This document shows, one piece after another, positions 18,777 to 26,629 of a stretch of 64,000 nt of DNA. The number at the start of each line of letters is the position of its first letter. Positions within the stretch are counted from its first letter, which is position 1. Position numbers and translations under genes: made by a program. The notes below the pieces were generated by a model. That model had not been told where the DNA came from, searched no databases, and saw only the letters and a program-made list of their open reading frames with translations. This DNA is from Lachnospiraceae bacterium (GTDB lineage Bacteria; Bacillota; Clostridia; Lachnospirales; Lachnospiraceae). The DNA lies in assembly GCA_024699325.1 (NCBI GenBank), contig JAILPS010000037.1, forward strand, positions 93,075-157,074. Reading direction: 5' to 3'.

Positions 18777-19169
18777 ATGAATATTGGATTGATTGCACAT
18801 GACACTAAGAAGACACTGATACAGAATTTCTGCATCGCCTACAGAGCAACATTTGCCAAGCATAATCTGTATGCGACGGGAACCACGGGAAGAGCTATTG
18901 AGGACGCCTGCGGACTGCAGATTCATAAGCTCATCGCCGGACATTTAGGTGGAGAAAACCAGCTGTTTACGCTCCTTGAGAGCAACGAAATCGACGCTGT
19001 AATCTTCCTTCGCGATCCGTTTAAGACCGAGCAGGCGGACAGGGATGTTCACTCTATCATGGAGCTTTGCGACGAGAGAAGCATTCCAATCGCCACAAAC
19101 CTGGCTTCAGCTGAGATACTTATTAAGGCAATCGAGAGAGGAGACCTGGAATGGAGAGAATACAAGTAA
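18777..19169 (+). CDS. mgsA: Methylglyoxal synthase family protein with altered active site
   Basis: A 130-residue MGS-fold protein that by family would turn dihydroxyacetone phosphate into methylglyoxal and phosphate. Conserved: IAHDTKK at the N-terminus (D9), the phosphate loop ATGTTGR, LAGHLGG-like AGHLGG, RDP (D80) and IPIATN. Against E. coli MgsA, with a constant offset of 11, the catalytic Asp71 is Glu60 and His98 is Ala87; Asp20, Asp91 and Asp101 are kept. The Asp-to-Glu change occurs, as I recall, in related Lachnospiraceae; the loss of His does not fit those. It follows rodA by 11 bases and overlaps the next gene by 19. Confidence 0.82.
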   Translation: MNIGLIAHDTKKTLIQNFCIAYRATFAKHNLYATGTTGRAIEDACGLQIHKLIAGHLGGENQLFTLLESNEIDAVIFLRDPFKTEQADRDVHSIMELCDERSIPIATNLASAEILIKAIERGDLEWREYK

Positions 19170-20125
19170 GGATTATAGTGGCATTACTTGCGGTTTTGGG
19201 TGTGTTTTCCTTAAGCGCATGCGCCAAGAGTCCTACATTTTATGCTCCGTACACATCATCAGACACGGCTGATCTTGACGCCAACGTGAATAAGGTTGCC
19301 ACGCTTGAGGCCTACTCAAACGATATTGTCGTACTTTTAGACAATTCGTCATATCCTGTGGAGAATGTCTCTGCAAGTCAGGCTCTGGCTTTTAAGCTGT
19401 CCAACAAGGAGGTTGTCCTGTGTAAGAATGGCTACGAGGAGTTTCAGCCAGGCAATATTACCAAGCTGTTTGCATCCTATTATGTCCTTATGACTCAGGA
19501 TATCTACCAGTATGTGACCGTCGGCTCAGACATTTACAATATAGATTCCAGCCTCTTTGCGGTGCATTTTACGAAGAATGACTGCCTAAGATTCAAGGAT
19601 CTTATATACGGGGCAGTGCTCTACGGCGCCAACGATGTTATCATTCCCATGGCGGATAACACATCCGGAAGCTTAAACAGCTTCGCAGGTGATGTGACCA
19701 GCTATGTGACCAACATGGGAGCTGAGAACACCACGCTTCTCAACTGCTACGGAACCGCGAGCGCCGGCATGAAAACCACCATTTACGACGTCTATATGAT
19801 CCTCAGGGATGTGCTGATTAACGATGACATATTGAAGCTTCTAGAGTCCAAGTCATACAGCTGTGAATACACAAACAACTCTAATCCCGCCTCTGTCAAA
19901 TGGTACAACGCTTTGCCATATTTTACAGGGGAACTTGAGACGAAGTCAGGGCTGGTTGTCCTTGGAGGAATGTGTGAGAATGCATCTCTTGAGCCCACAC
20001 AGATGTTGGTTCTTGCCCAGGATGAGACAGGAGAGACGTATGCTGTATTTGTAACGGGCTGCGCGTCTTTCTCAGACTGCAAGGCATCAGTTGAGGAAAT
20101 TCTTTATCAGATTGCCAATTTATGA
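19151..20125 (+). CDS. S11 (D-Ala-D-Ala carboxypeptidase-like) lipoprotein lacking the catalytic serine
   Basis: Secreted lipoprotein of 324 residues: signal peptide with lipobox LSAC (Cys about residue 24), then a penicillin-binding-protein fold of the PBP5/DacF type. The alignment to S11 peptidases is clear by eye: KLSNKEVVL..N, KDLIYGAVLYGAND, and NMGAENTTLLNCYG. The motifs, however, are mutated: SxxK reads N102-ITK105, SxN reads G159-AN161, and KTG reads K265-SG. With no nucleophile it should be catalytically dead and may act as a peptidoglycan-binding or regulatory protein of the elongation cluster. The start at ATG 19151 lies inside mgsA. Confidence 0.82.
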   Translation: MERIQVRIIVALLAVLGVFSLSACAKSPTFYAPYTSSDTADLDANVNKVATLEAYSNDIVVLLDNSSYPVENVSASQALAFKLSNKEVVLCKNGYEEFQPGNITKLFASYYVLMTQDIYQYVTVGSDIYNIDSSLFAVHFTKNDCLRFKDLIYGAVLYGANDVIIPMADNTSGSLNSFAGDVTSYVTNMGAENTTLLNCYGTASAGMKTTIYDVYMILRDVLINDDILKLLESKSYSCEYTNNSNPASVKWYNALPYFTGELETKSGLVVLGGMCENASLEPTQMLVLAQDETGETYAVFVTGCASFSDCKASVEEILYQIANL

Positions 20126-20154
20126 TTGCAAAAAATCAGACAATATACTATAAT
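20126..20154 (+). promoter_or_regulatory. Sigma-A-type promoter for the P-loop protein gene
   Basis: TTGCAA at 20126-20131 and TATAAT at 20149-20154, separated by 17 bases. It begins right after the preceding stop codon and separates the cell-shape operon from the next transcription unit. Confidence 0.65.
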
Positions 20155-20180
20155 GTCTATAAGATTTTTGATCGGAAAAA

Positions 20181-20216
20181 CATGTTTGCAGGTTGTCGCT
20201 TATCCTGTAAAACATG
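20181..20216 (+). other. Leader stem-loop
   Basis: CATGTTTGCAGG (20181-20192) is nearly complementary to CCTGTAAAACATG (20204-20216), giving a hairpin in the 5' leader about 32 bases before the start codon. No T-run follows, so it is not a terminator. Function unknown. Confidence 0.4.
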
Positions 20217-20247
20217 AATACAAAAGCGTACAGAAATGGGGACAACT

Positions 20248-20667
20248 ATGATACAGATTATTGCGGGCAAGAAGGGAAAGGGCAAGACAAAGTTCCTTCT
20301 CGAGAAGGCTAATGAGGCGGTTAAGGATGCAAAAGGTACTATCGTTTATCTCGACAAGAGCACGAAGCACATGTATGAATTGAACAGCAGTGTTCGTTTG
20401 GTCAATGTTTGTGACTACCCAATTTCTTCATATGATGCATTTTTGGGATTTGTTTCTGGTATTATCGCACAGGACTATGATTTACAGCAGATTTATTTCG
20501 ACAGCTTCCTTAAGATAGCTGATCTTGAGGGCAAGAATATTGAGTCTGCCATTGAGGATCTGAAGGTTCTCAGTGATAATCACAATATCACGTTTGTTTT
20601 AAGCATTTCAAGCGATGCTTCAGAGCTTCCAGAAAATGCAAAGTCCAATATCGTAATCGCATTATAG
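20248..20667 (+). CDS. Small P-loop protein of unknown function
   Basis: A 139-residue cytosolic protein with a Walker A motif at its N-terminus (AGKKGKGKTK, about residues 6-15), a strand GTIVYLDKS and an acidic strand QQIYFDSF that could be Walker B-like. It is too short for a full RecA or AAA domain. Similar Lachnospiraceae proteins are sometimes labelled twitching-motility PilT-like, which I consider a weak label. ATG 20248 is preferred (GGGGA upstream); ATG 20236 would add four residues. It has its own promoter and terminator. Confidence 0.75.
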   Translation: MIQIIAGKKGKGKTKFLLEKANEAVKDAKGTIVYLDKSTKHMYELNSSVRLVNVCDYPISSYDAFLGFVSGIIAQDYDLQQIYFDSFLKIADLEGKNIESAIEDLKVLSDNHNITFVLSISSDASELPENAKSNIVIAL

Positions 20668-20678
20668 TATGTATTACA

Positions 20679-20710
20679 GGGGCTGTTGTGAAGCAACAGC
20701 TCCTTTTTGT
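20679..20710 (+). terminator. Rho-independent terminator
   Basis: GGGGCTGTTG (20679-20688) pairs with CAACAGCTCC (20694-20703) over a 5-base loop, with one G-T pair, followed by TTTTTGTT. Ends the P-loop gene transcript. Confidence 0.85.
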
Positions 20711-20736
20711 TGTATTATTTGAGAAGGGAGGAAGCC

Positions 20737-22176
20737 ATGGCTAAATCTAACCAGAGATCAAGAAACAGATCAAGATCTAAGAATAACGACAAAAAGCGCT
20801 TCCTGCCTTATCAGGAGCATTTTCATCTGCACTATTCGGCTGTAATATTTATCATAGTGCTTATCTACATTCTGATAGTTGTATTTAACTATCTGACGGA
20901 TGAGAAGACAGGCATCTATGAGGTTGTAAGGGGCGATAACAACGTATCAAGCAACTACACAGCATTTATATTCCGCGAGGAGAACACATACACCTCACCC
21001 TACAGCGGTTATGTCAACTACTATTTAGAGGCCGGCAACCGCATCCGCAAGAATTCAATCATCTGCACCATGGACGAAAAGGGTGATTTCCTGAAACAGA
21101 TAATCACGCAGTCATCCACAGGCTCAAGTCTCAGCGATGACAAGCTCGCCAGATTCAAGAATTCGTTTGACGATCTTATCACATCCTTTGATTTAAATGA
21201 TTATGATAAGCTCTACACAGCGAAGAATTCCATAAACCTTGAACTGCTGACCATTCTTGCAGCTGAGGGCATGGAGGAGTATTTTGCCTCAAGCGACGAG
21301 TATTCCTTTGATATCATCAATACGCCTATATCAGGCATCTATGCCAACACCTGTGACGGCTATGAGAATTTCGAGATAGGCGATGTGAATGCTTCGATTT
21401 TAGACGATTCGAAATACTTAGAGAGAGTTGTTGAAAACTACTCAGGTAAGCAGATTAATGAGGGGGATTTCCTCTACAAAATCATTCCAGATGATGATTT
21501 CAGCATCGTATTTAAGATGAGCGATGAGGACCTGGTTAAGTACTGGGAGAGCACATATGTGACTGTCTTTTTTGACGACATTGGCAAGGAGCTTAGCGGC
21601 AAGAAGACCTTCGTGTTTGATTCTGATGGAAACCGCTATGTGAGACTTGATTTTTCCGAGTATGGATTTAATCTGTCCAACTCCAGATACACATCAATCA
21701 CCCTTAAGGATAACGCTATCGAAGGTCTCGAGATACCGCAGACCGCGCTTATTGATAAGCCATATTATGTGATACCTATAGATGTCACAACCTCTGGCGG
21801 TAACAGCACGAACGCAAGCACAGGAGTGCTTTTACAGACCTATGAGGAGGGACAGCTCAAGACAACATTTAAGGCCATAACCATAGTTGATCAGTATGAG
21901 GACCAGTACTATTTGGTGGACATGAATGATTTTGCCGAGGGCGACAGTATAATCAATCCTAACACGAACGAGGTGTATCTGATAGGCGTTACGAAGACCA
22001 TAACGGGCGTTTACAGCGTCAACAAGGGCTACGCTATATTCAAGCCTGTCAATATATTATATAAGCTCGACGAGGGCTACTGCATAGTCGAGGAGGGCGT
22101 CAGAGGAAGCATTGCCCTCTACGACAGAATCGCTCTGAATGCTGAGCTTATTTCGGAAGGAGAGATTATTTATTAA
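20737..22176 (+). CDS. Membrane-anchored HlyD/adaptor-like protein
   Basis: A 479-residue protein: very basic N-terminus (SNQRSRNRSRSKNN), one membrane helix (about residues 37-60, VIFIIVLIYILIVVF), then an extracytoplasmic part with a biotinyl-lipoyl-like strand pair (SPYSGYVNYYLEAGNRIRKN), a helical middle, and a C-terminal beta domain (GLEIPQTALIDKPYYVIP). This resembles HlyD-type periplasmic adaptors, but no ABC or RND partner is nearby. It is followed directly by yggS (TAATG overlap) and sepF, so a role near cell division or the envelope is plausible. The start is ATG 20737 behind AAGGGAGGA; a TTG/ATG extension from 20707 lies in the terminator. Confidence 0.8.
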   Translation: MAKSNQRSRNRSRSKNNDKKRFLPYQEHFHLHYSAVIFIIVLIYILIVVFNYLTDEKTGIYEVVRGDNNVSSNYTAFIFREENTYTSPYSGYVNYYLEAGNRIRKNSIICTMDEKGDFLKQIITQSSTGSSLSDDKLARFKNSFDDLITSFDLNDYDKLYTAKNSINLELLTILAAEGMEEYFASSDEYSFDIINTPISGIYANTCDGYENFEIGDVNASILDDSKYLERVVENYSGKQINEGDFLYKIIPDDDFSIVFKMSDEDLVKYWESTYVTVFFDDIGKELSGKKTFVFDSDGNRYVRLDFSEYGFNLSNSRYTSITLKDNAIEGLEIPQTALIDKPYYVIPIDVTTSGGNSTNASTGVLLQTYEEGQLKTTFKAITIVDQYEDQYYLVDMNDFAEGDSIINPNTNEVYLIGVTKTITGVYSVNKGYAIFKPVNILYKLDEGYCIVEEGVRGSIALYDRIALNAELISEGEIIY

Positions 22177-22868
22177 TGATTAGGGAGAATTTGGAATATA
22201 TCAGAAGTGATATTGCAAATGTTTGTGCTTCCTGTGGAAGGGATGCGTCAGAGGTTACGCTTATCGCAGTAAGCAAGCTTAAGCCAAACAGCGATATAAG
22301 CGAGGCTATTGACGCAGGTCAGAGAGATTTTGGCGAGAACTGGGTTCAGGAACTCAAGGATAAGATACCTGCATTTCCTGAGGACATAAACTGGCATCTC
22401 ATCGGCCATCTTCAGAAGAATAAAGTCAAATACATAGTTGACAAGGTTAAATATATCCACTCTGTGGACAGTGTTGATTTAGCTGCACAGATTGAGAAGG
22501 AATGTGTCAAGAAGAACTGTGAATGTAATATTCTCCTGGAGGTGAATGTGGCCAGGGAGGAGAGTAAGTCGGGATTCTTCGAGGAGGATCTGATGAGCGC
22601 TGTCGAGGAAATTGCGAAGTTTTCTCATGTTCACATTAAGGGTCTCATGACGGTCGCTCCGTTTGTGGAAGACCCCGAAGAAAACAGGGTTTATTTTAGA
22701 AAACTGAAGCATCTTTTGGTTGACATACAGAATAAAAAAGTGGATAATGTACAGGTGGATGTTTTATCAATGGGAATGACCAATGATTACAAAATAGCGA
22801 TTGAGGAGGGCGCCACCATGGTGCGCATCGGAACCGCTATATTTGGAGCAAGAGACTATTCAAAGTGA
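22176..22868 (+). CDS. yggS: YggS/PLPBP family pyridoxal-phosphate homeostasis protein
   Basis: A 230-residue alanine-racemase-N-domain protein that binds PLP without a known reaction and helps vitamin B6 and amino-acid balance. The PLP lysine is in LIAVSKLKP, followed by FGENWVQE, WHLIGHLQKNK, the GLMTVAPF strand and SMGMTNDYKIAI. It starts at ATG 22176, overlapping the stop of the adaptor-like gene. sepF begins 13 bases after its stop, the classic Firmicute yggS (ylmE)-sepF (ylmF) order. Confidence 0.95.
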   Translation: MIRENLEYIRSDIANVCASCGRDASEVTLIAVSKLKPNSDISEAIDAGQRDFGENWVQELKDKIPAFPEDINWHLIGHLQKNKVKYIVDKVKYIHSVDSVDLAAQIEKECVKKNCECNILLEVNVAREESKSGFFEEDLMSAVEEIAKFSHVHIKGLMTVAPFVEDPEENRVYFRKLKHLLVDIQNKKVDNVQVDVLSMGMTNDYKIAIEEGATMVRIGTAIFGARDYSK

Positions 22869-22881
22869 GGAGAAAACAGCT

Positions 22882-23601
22882 ATGGGTATGATGGATGGAA
22901 TTAAGAACAGATTCCTTATGAGCGGCATCATTGAAGATGACGATATCGATGAGTTTGATGACGAGGATGTTGAGGATGATGACTTCGACGAGGAGGAGAG
23001 CGAACCGCGTCAGGGTTTGTTTGGCGGTCTGTTTAAGAAGTCTAACAGTATAGAGGATGAGGAGGATGATATAGAGGATATTCCTGAGACTAACGAGAAG
23101 TCACGTTTCAATCCTAAGAAGCCTCAGTACACATCTTCCAAAAATACAGATACGTATGAGCCAGCTCCTAAGACTTTTAATCCTGCTAAGGCTACAGCCA
23201 AGAGGTCCTATTATGAACCTGAGGAGCCGGTTAAGTCAGAGCCTGTTAAGAAAAACGGAGGGGGAAAGGTGGTATCCATGAGCAAAGCATCAGCTAACAA
23301 TGTGGGTGTCGGATTTAAAGCTATGACTATGAACGAATTATTTATGATTAAGCCGAAGAAGGAAGAGGATGCCAGAATGGCAGTTGACGCTCTTCTTGCC
23401 AAGAAGGTTGTTATTATCAATCTCGAGGGATTAAGCATTGACATTGCTCAGTATGTCACAGATTTCGTTACAGGTGCTAATTATTCAATCGGTGGCAATT
23501 TTAGTACGATCAACAGCCAGGTGCTTGTATTCACGCCTGCAGGAATAGATCTCACAGGTGCTTTCGAATATAATCAGTACGATAACGGCAAAGAGTATTA
23601 A
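22882..23601 (+). CDS. sepF: Cell division protein SepF
   Basis: FtsZ-associated division protein of 239 residues. The N-terminus (MGMMDGIKNRFL) is the short membrane-binding amphipathic helix. A long acidic, Pro/Lys-rich linker (residues 20-130) leads to the C-terminal DUF552 dimer domain (VVIINLEGLSIDIAQ, ANYSIGGNFSTIN, VLVFTPAGIDL). It is longer than B. subtilis SepF (about 150) because of the linker. ATG 22882 follows GTGAGGAGA; the open frame upstream belongs to yggS overlap. Confidence 0.95.
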   Translation: MGMMDGIKNRFLMSGIIEDDDIDEFDDEDVEDDDFDEEESEPRQGLFGGLFKKSNSIEDEEDDIEDIPETNEKSRFNPKKPQYTSSKNTDTYEPAPKTFNPAKATAKRSYYEPEEPVKSEPVKKNGGGKVVSMSKASANNVGVGFKAMTMNELFMIKPKKEEDARMAVDALLAKKVVIINLEGLSIDIAQYVTDFVTGANYSIGGNFSTINSQVLVFTPAGIDLTGAFEYNQYDNGKEY

Positions 23602-23607
23602 TAATTC

Positions 23608-23646
23608 GGCCATTGCATTTGTTATCATTTGCAATGGCCTTTTTTT
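23608..23646 (+). terminator. Rho-independent terminator after sepF
   Basis: Perfect 10-bp stem GGCCATTGCA (23608-23617) / TGCAATGGCC (23630-23639) and a run of seven T. The lspA ribosome site follows within 10 bases, so lspA depends on read-through or on a promoter I cannot see. Confidence 0.88.
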
Positions 23647-23657
23647 GTGAGGATTAC

Positions 23658-24188
23658 ATGAATAACGCTAAGTCTTATATAGTTAGAAATGTTTTGGGAA
23701 TCGCCCTTGTGGCAGTTCTGGTATGGCTTGATCAGTTTACCAAGAGTCTGGTTGTGGCTAAGCTTAAGGGACAGGATTCCTTCGTGATTATTAAGAATAT
23801 TTTGGAGCTTCAGTACGCTGAGAACCGCGGCGCTGCATTTGGAATATTCCAGGGACGTCAGCTTCCGATAACGATTATCTCTATTCTGATAATTCTGTTT
23901 ATTGTGTTTATGTTTGAGGCCTGCCCCATGATTAAGAGGATGATACCTCTTCTTGTGGGATATGTGGTTATTATGGCAGGCGCCATCGGCAACATGATTG
24001 ACAGAATAGTCAACGGCTATGTGGTGGATTTCATATATTTTAAGATTATCAATTTCCCGAACTTTAATGTGGCTGATATCTGCGTCACATGCGGCTGCAT
24101 CTATCTTGTGCTCTTGTTTATGTTCTATTACAAGGACGGCGATAATCTGACTGTTTTTGCAAAATCTAAGGAGACGGATAATGACTAA
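23658..24188 (+). CDS. lspA: Lipoprotein signal peptidase (signal peptidase II)
   Basis: Membrane aspartyl protease that cleaves prolipoprotein signal peptides, for instance those of the lipoproteins in this window. It is 176 residues with four hydrophobic helices. Family boxes: LDQFTKSLV, LQYAENRGAAFG, the catalytic Asp of GAIGNMIDRI and the second catalytic Asp of GYVVDFIYF. ATG 23658 has GTGAGGA six bases upstream. The apparent extension to 23613 runs through the sepF terminator. Its stop overlaps the rluD-like start by 8 bases. Confidence 0.95.
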   Translation: MNNAKSYIVRNVLGIALVAVLVWLDQFTKSLVVAKLKGQDSFVIIKNILELQYAENRGAAFGIFQGRQLPITIISILIILFIVFMFEACPMIKRMIPLLVGYVVIMAGAIGNMIDRIVNGYVVDFIYFKIINFPNFNVADICVTCGCIYLVLLFMFYYKDGDNLTVFAKSKETDND

Positions 24189-25098
24189 TCTTTTTGTGGT
24201 CAGCGAGGAGTTTGACGGCGAGAGAATAGACCGCTATCTTGCGGACATTAACGAGGACCTCACGAGAAGCTTCATTCAGAAGCTTATCAAAAACGATGAG
24301 GTTTTAGTTAATTCTAAGCCTGTGAAGGCATCTTTTAAGGTGAGCACGGATGACAATGTGCTCATAAACATTCCAGAAGCGATAACGCCTGATATCGAGC
24401 CGGAGAATATCGGGCTCGATATTGTTTATGAGGATGACGATGTAATCCTTATAAACAAACCGAAGGATATGGTTGTGCATCCGGCCGCAGGCCACTACAC
24501 AGGCACTGTGGTAAATGCCCTCATGTATCACTGCGGTTCATCCCTTAGCGGCATTAACGGCGTTTTAAGGCCGGGAATTGTCCACAGGATAGATAAGGAC
24601 ACCACAGGCATAATCATAGCCTGTAAGAACGATAAGGCCCACAACTCCATCGCGGCTCAGCTTAAGGAACACTCCATAACCAGAAGGTATTATGCCATTG
24701 TTATAGGCAATATCACAGAGGATGAGGGGGTTGTGGACGCACCTATTGGCAGACACAGCATTGACAGAAAAAAGATGGCCATAAGGCCTGACGGCAAGAG
24801 AGCGGTGACACATTTTAAGGTGCTCGAGCGCTTTGGGCAGTACACCTTCATAGAGTGCAGGCTAGAGACAGGAAGGACCCACCAGATAAGAGTTCATATG
24901 GCAAGCCTCAACCATCCACTTTTGGGAGACAGCGTGTACGGCCCTGAGAAGAATAAATATGGTTTGACAGGTCAGACATTACATGCATACGTTTTGGGCT
25001 TCGTGCATCCCACAACAGGGGAGTATATGGAGTTTAAGGCCGAGCTTCCGGAGTATTTTAAGAACCTCCTTGATAAATTTCGTGCAGGGAAATTCTAA
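24181..25098 (+). CDS. RluA/RluD family 23S rRNA pseudouridine synthase
   Basis: A 305-residue synthase with an N-terminal S4 RNA-binding domain (RIDRYLADI...SFIQKLIKNDEVLVN) and a catalytic domain. The catalytic Asp lies in HRIDKDTTG (HRLDKDTSG in the family consensus), and the C-terminal RTHQIRVHM motif is intact. By gene neighbourhood (lspA-rluD) it is likely the YlyB/RluD-type enzyme; the exact uridine cannot be read from sequence. It begins at ATG 24181 after AAGGAG, within the end of lspA. Confidence 0.93.
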   Translation: MTNLFVVSEEFDGERIDRYLADINEDLTRSFIQKLIKNDEVLVNSKPVKASFKVSTDDNVLINIPEAITPDIEPENIGLDIVYEDDDVILINKPKDMVVHPAAGHYTGTVVNALMYHCGSSLSGINGVLRPGIVHRIDKDTTGIIIACKNDKAHNSIAAQLKEHSITRRYYAIVIGNITEDEGVVDAPIGRHSIDRKKMAIRPDGKRAVTHFKVLERFGQYTFIECRLETGRTHQIRVHMASLNHPLLGDSVYGPEKNKYGLTGQTLHAYVLGFVHPTTGEYMEFKAELPEYFKNLLDKFRAGKF

Positions 25099-25104
25099 TT
25101 CTAT

Positions 25105-25133
25105 TTGCATATTTTACGAAAAGATGTTAGAAT
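25105..25133 (+). promoter_or_regulatory. Promoter for the cytidylate-kinase-like gene
   Basis: TTGCAT (25105-25110) and TAGAAT (25128-25133) with a 17-base spacer, 75 bases before the start codon. Confidence 0.55.
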
Positions 25134-25207
25134 ATATTTAGAATTTATTGGATTTCATCACACAAATCCACACATTGCTCGTGATAATAATAACCGGAGG
25201 TACTGCT

Positions 25208-25813
25208 ATGAATGATAAGATTATCATTACTATTGGACGTGAGACAGGTAGTGGCGGTAAGAATATAGGTCGCATGCTATCTGAGAAGTTAGGAATTGGT
25301 TTCTATGACAAGGAGCTTATACAGATTGCTGCGAAGAACAGCGGTTTGTGCGAGGAGGTTTTGGAGACTTATGACGAGAAGCCTACCAGCTCTTTCTTAT
25401 ATTCCCTTGTTATGGACGGTGGAGCATTTGGCAACAACCTGCCGCTTAATCATAAGGTTTTCTTAGCTCAGTTTGAGGCTATCAGACATATTGCCGAGAA
25501 GGAGAGCTGTGTTATAGTTGGAAGATGCGCTGACTATGCCCTTGCAGAGAACCCTGATATGATAAGCATTTTCATAACAGGAGAGTTTGACGATAAGGTT
25601 GCTTCCATCTCTAAGAATAACAATATTTCTACGGATAAGGCCAAGGATTTCGTGAACAAGACGGACAAGAAGCGCTCAAGCTATTACAACTTCTACACAG
25701 GCAAGACCTGGGGAGCAGCGAAGAGCTATGATCTGTGTCTTAACTCCAGTATTTTGGGCTATGACGGATGCGTCGACCTTATCATCGATTACATCAATAA
25801 GATTAAAAAATAA
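25208..25813 (+). CDS. Cytidylate kinase-like family protein
   Basis: A 201-residue P-loop kinase of the Cmk-2-like group (PF13189). It has a modified phosphate loop GRETGSGGKNIG at residues 9-20, the CIIVGR-like CVIVGRCADYAL strand with the LID-proximal Arg, and a C-terminal helical region. Members resemble CMP kinases, but their substrate is generally untested. A start at ATG 25208 is supported by CCGGAGGT. The upstream open frame from 25148 has no ribosome site and overlaps the promoter. Single-gene unit with its own promoter and terminator. Confidence 0.85.
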   Translation: MNDKIIITIGRETGSGGKNIGRMLSEKLGIGFYDKELIQIAAKNSGLCEEVLETYDEKPTSSFLYSLVMDGGAFGNNLPLNHKVFLAQFEAIRHIAEKESCVIVGRCADYALAENPDMISIFITGEFDDKVASISKNNNISTDKAKDFVNKTDKKRSSYYNFYTGKTWGAAKSYDLCLNSSILGYDGCVDLIIDYINKIKK

Positions 25814-25826
25814 TGCAATTTCTTGA

Positions 25827-25855
25827 TTGACAATCTAACCCCGCTGTGCTATCAT
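25827..25855 (+). promoter_or_regulatory. Strong promoter of the rplU operon
   Basis: Consensus TTGACA (25827-25832), 17-base spacer, TATCAT (25850-25855). The spacer contains the left arm of the upstream gene's terminator, so promoter and terminator share DNA. Confidence 0.8.
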
Positions 25856-25885
25856 ACTTCAGTATGCCGCTCAGTGGGGTTTTTT
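25839..25885 (+). terminator. Terminator overlapping the rplU promoter
   Basis: CCCCGCTG (25839-25846) pairs with CAGTGGGG (25872-25879), one G-T pair, with an inner hairpin CATAC/GTATG (25853-25857/25862-25866) and six T after it. Only RNA coming from upstream contains the left arm, so it stops read-through without affecting rplU transcripts. Confidence 0.75.
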
Positions 25886-25940
25886 AAGTTCCGCTCGGAC
25901 ACCGAAACTGGCGAGTAAAGATAAATAGGAGGTGTACCAC
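25862..25940 (+). ncRNA. Possible ribosomal protein L21 leader
   Basis: About 80-base leader between the rplU start site and ATG, containing GTTCCGCTCGG, ACCGAAACTGGCGAG and the AGGAGGT ribosome site. Autoregulatory L21 leaders are known in Firmicutes; I cannot confirm that this fits the covariance model. Confidence 0.35.
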
Positions 25941-26249
25941 ATGTATGCAATAATTGCGACTGGTGGAAAGCAGTACAAGGTAGAGGAAGGTCAGACAATC
26001 AAGGTTGAGAAGCTTGACGTTGAGGCTGGCGCAGCATATACCTTTGATCGCGTTTTAGTTGTTAACAACGGTGAGTTAGTAATCGGTAACCCAACTGTTG
26101 CTGGAGCAACTGTATCCGCTACTGTAGTTGGCGATGGTAAGGCTAAGAAGGTTATCGTTTACAAGTACAAGAGAAAGTCCGGATACCACAAGAAGAATGG
26201 TCACAGACAGCAGTATACAGAGCTTAAGATCGAGAAGATCAACGCTTAA
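25941..26249 (+). CDS. rplU: 50S ribosomal protein L21
   Basis: A 102-residue L21 with the diagnostic start [14 protein letters not shown] and the C-terminal rRNA-binding [17 protein letters not shown] 25941 follows AGGAGGTG; a GTG at 25932 lies inside that site. First gene of the usual Firmicute trio L21-Prp-L27; Prp begins 8 bases after the stop. Confidence 0.98.
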   Translation: MYAIIATGGKQYKVEEGQTIKVEKLDVEAGAAYTFDRVLVVNNGELVIGNPTVAGATVSATVVGDGKAKKVIVYKYKRKSGYHKKNGHRQQYTELKIEKINA

Positions 26250-26257
26250 TTGCTATT

Positions 26258-26626
26258 ATGATCATTGCTAGAGTTATTTTTGATGAGGACGGAGATTTCT
26301 TCGGTCTTCACGTAAGTGGTCATGCCGGTTACGCACAGTATGGTAGCGATATTATCTGTGCAGCTGTGTCTTCGCTTACATTAAACTCTGTCAATTCCAT
26401 CCTTCAGTACACTGATCAGGGAATTGTATATGAGACCAATGAAGACGGTTTACTTAAATTTAAATTTGAAGATAAGCCTTCGCATGACGTTGTATTGCTG
26501 TTTAAGTCAATGATCCTTGGACTTAAGGGCATTGAAGAGCAGTATGGAAGTGAATATCTGCAGGTGAGATTCTTGCAGAGATTCAGCAAAAACGTATTTC
26601 GTAAGTATGATTATCAGGAGGTATAA
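26258..26626 (+). CDS. prp: Ribosomal-processing cysteine protease Prp
   Basis: A 122-residue cysteine protease that removes the N-terminal extension of L27 before it joins the ribosome. The catalytic pair sits at the same positions as in the S. aureus enzyme: H22 in VSGHAGYA and C34 in SDIICAAVS. It lies between rplU and rpmA as usual. Its substrate gene, three bases downstream, encodes the matching cleavable extension. Confidence 0.95.
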   Translation: MIIARVIFDEDGDFFGLHVSGHAGYAQYGSDIICAAVSSLTLNSVNSILQYTDQGIVYETNEDGLLKFKFEDKPSHDVVLLFKSMILGLKGIEEQYGSEYLQVRFLQRFSKNVFRKYDYQEV

Positions 26627-26629
26627 GTT

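Noticed and set aside
23613..23657. N-terminal extension of lspA from ATG 23613
   Set aside because: It lies inside the sepF terminator; a good ribosome site precedes ATG 23658.
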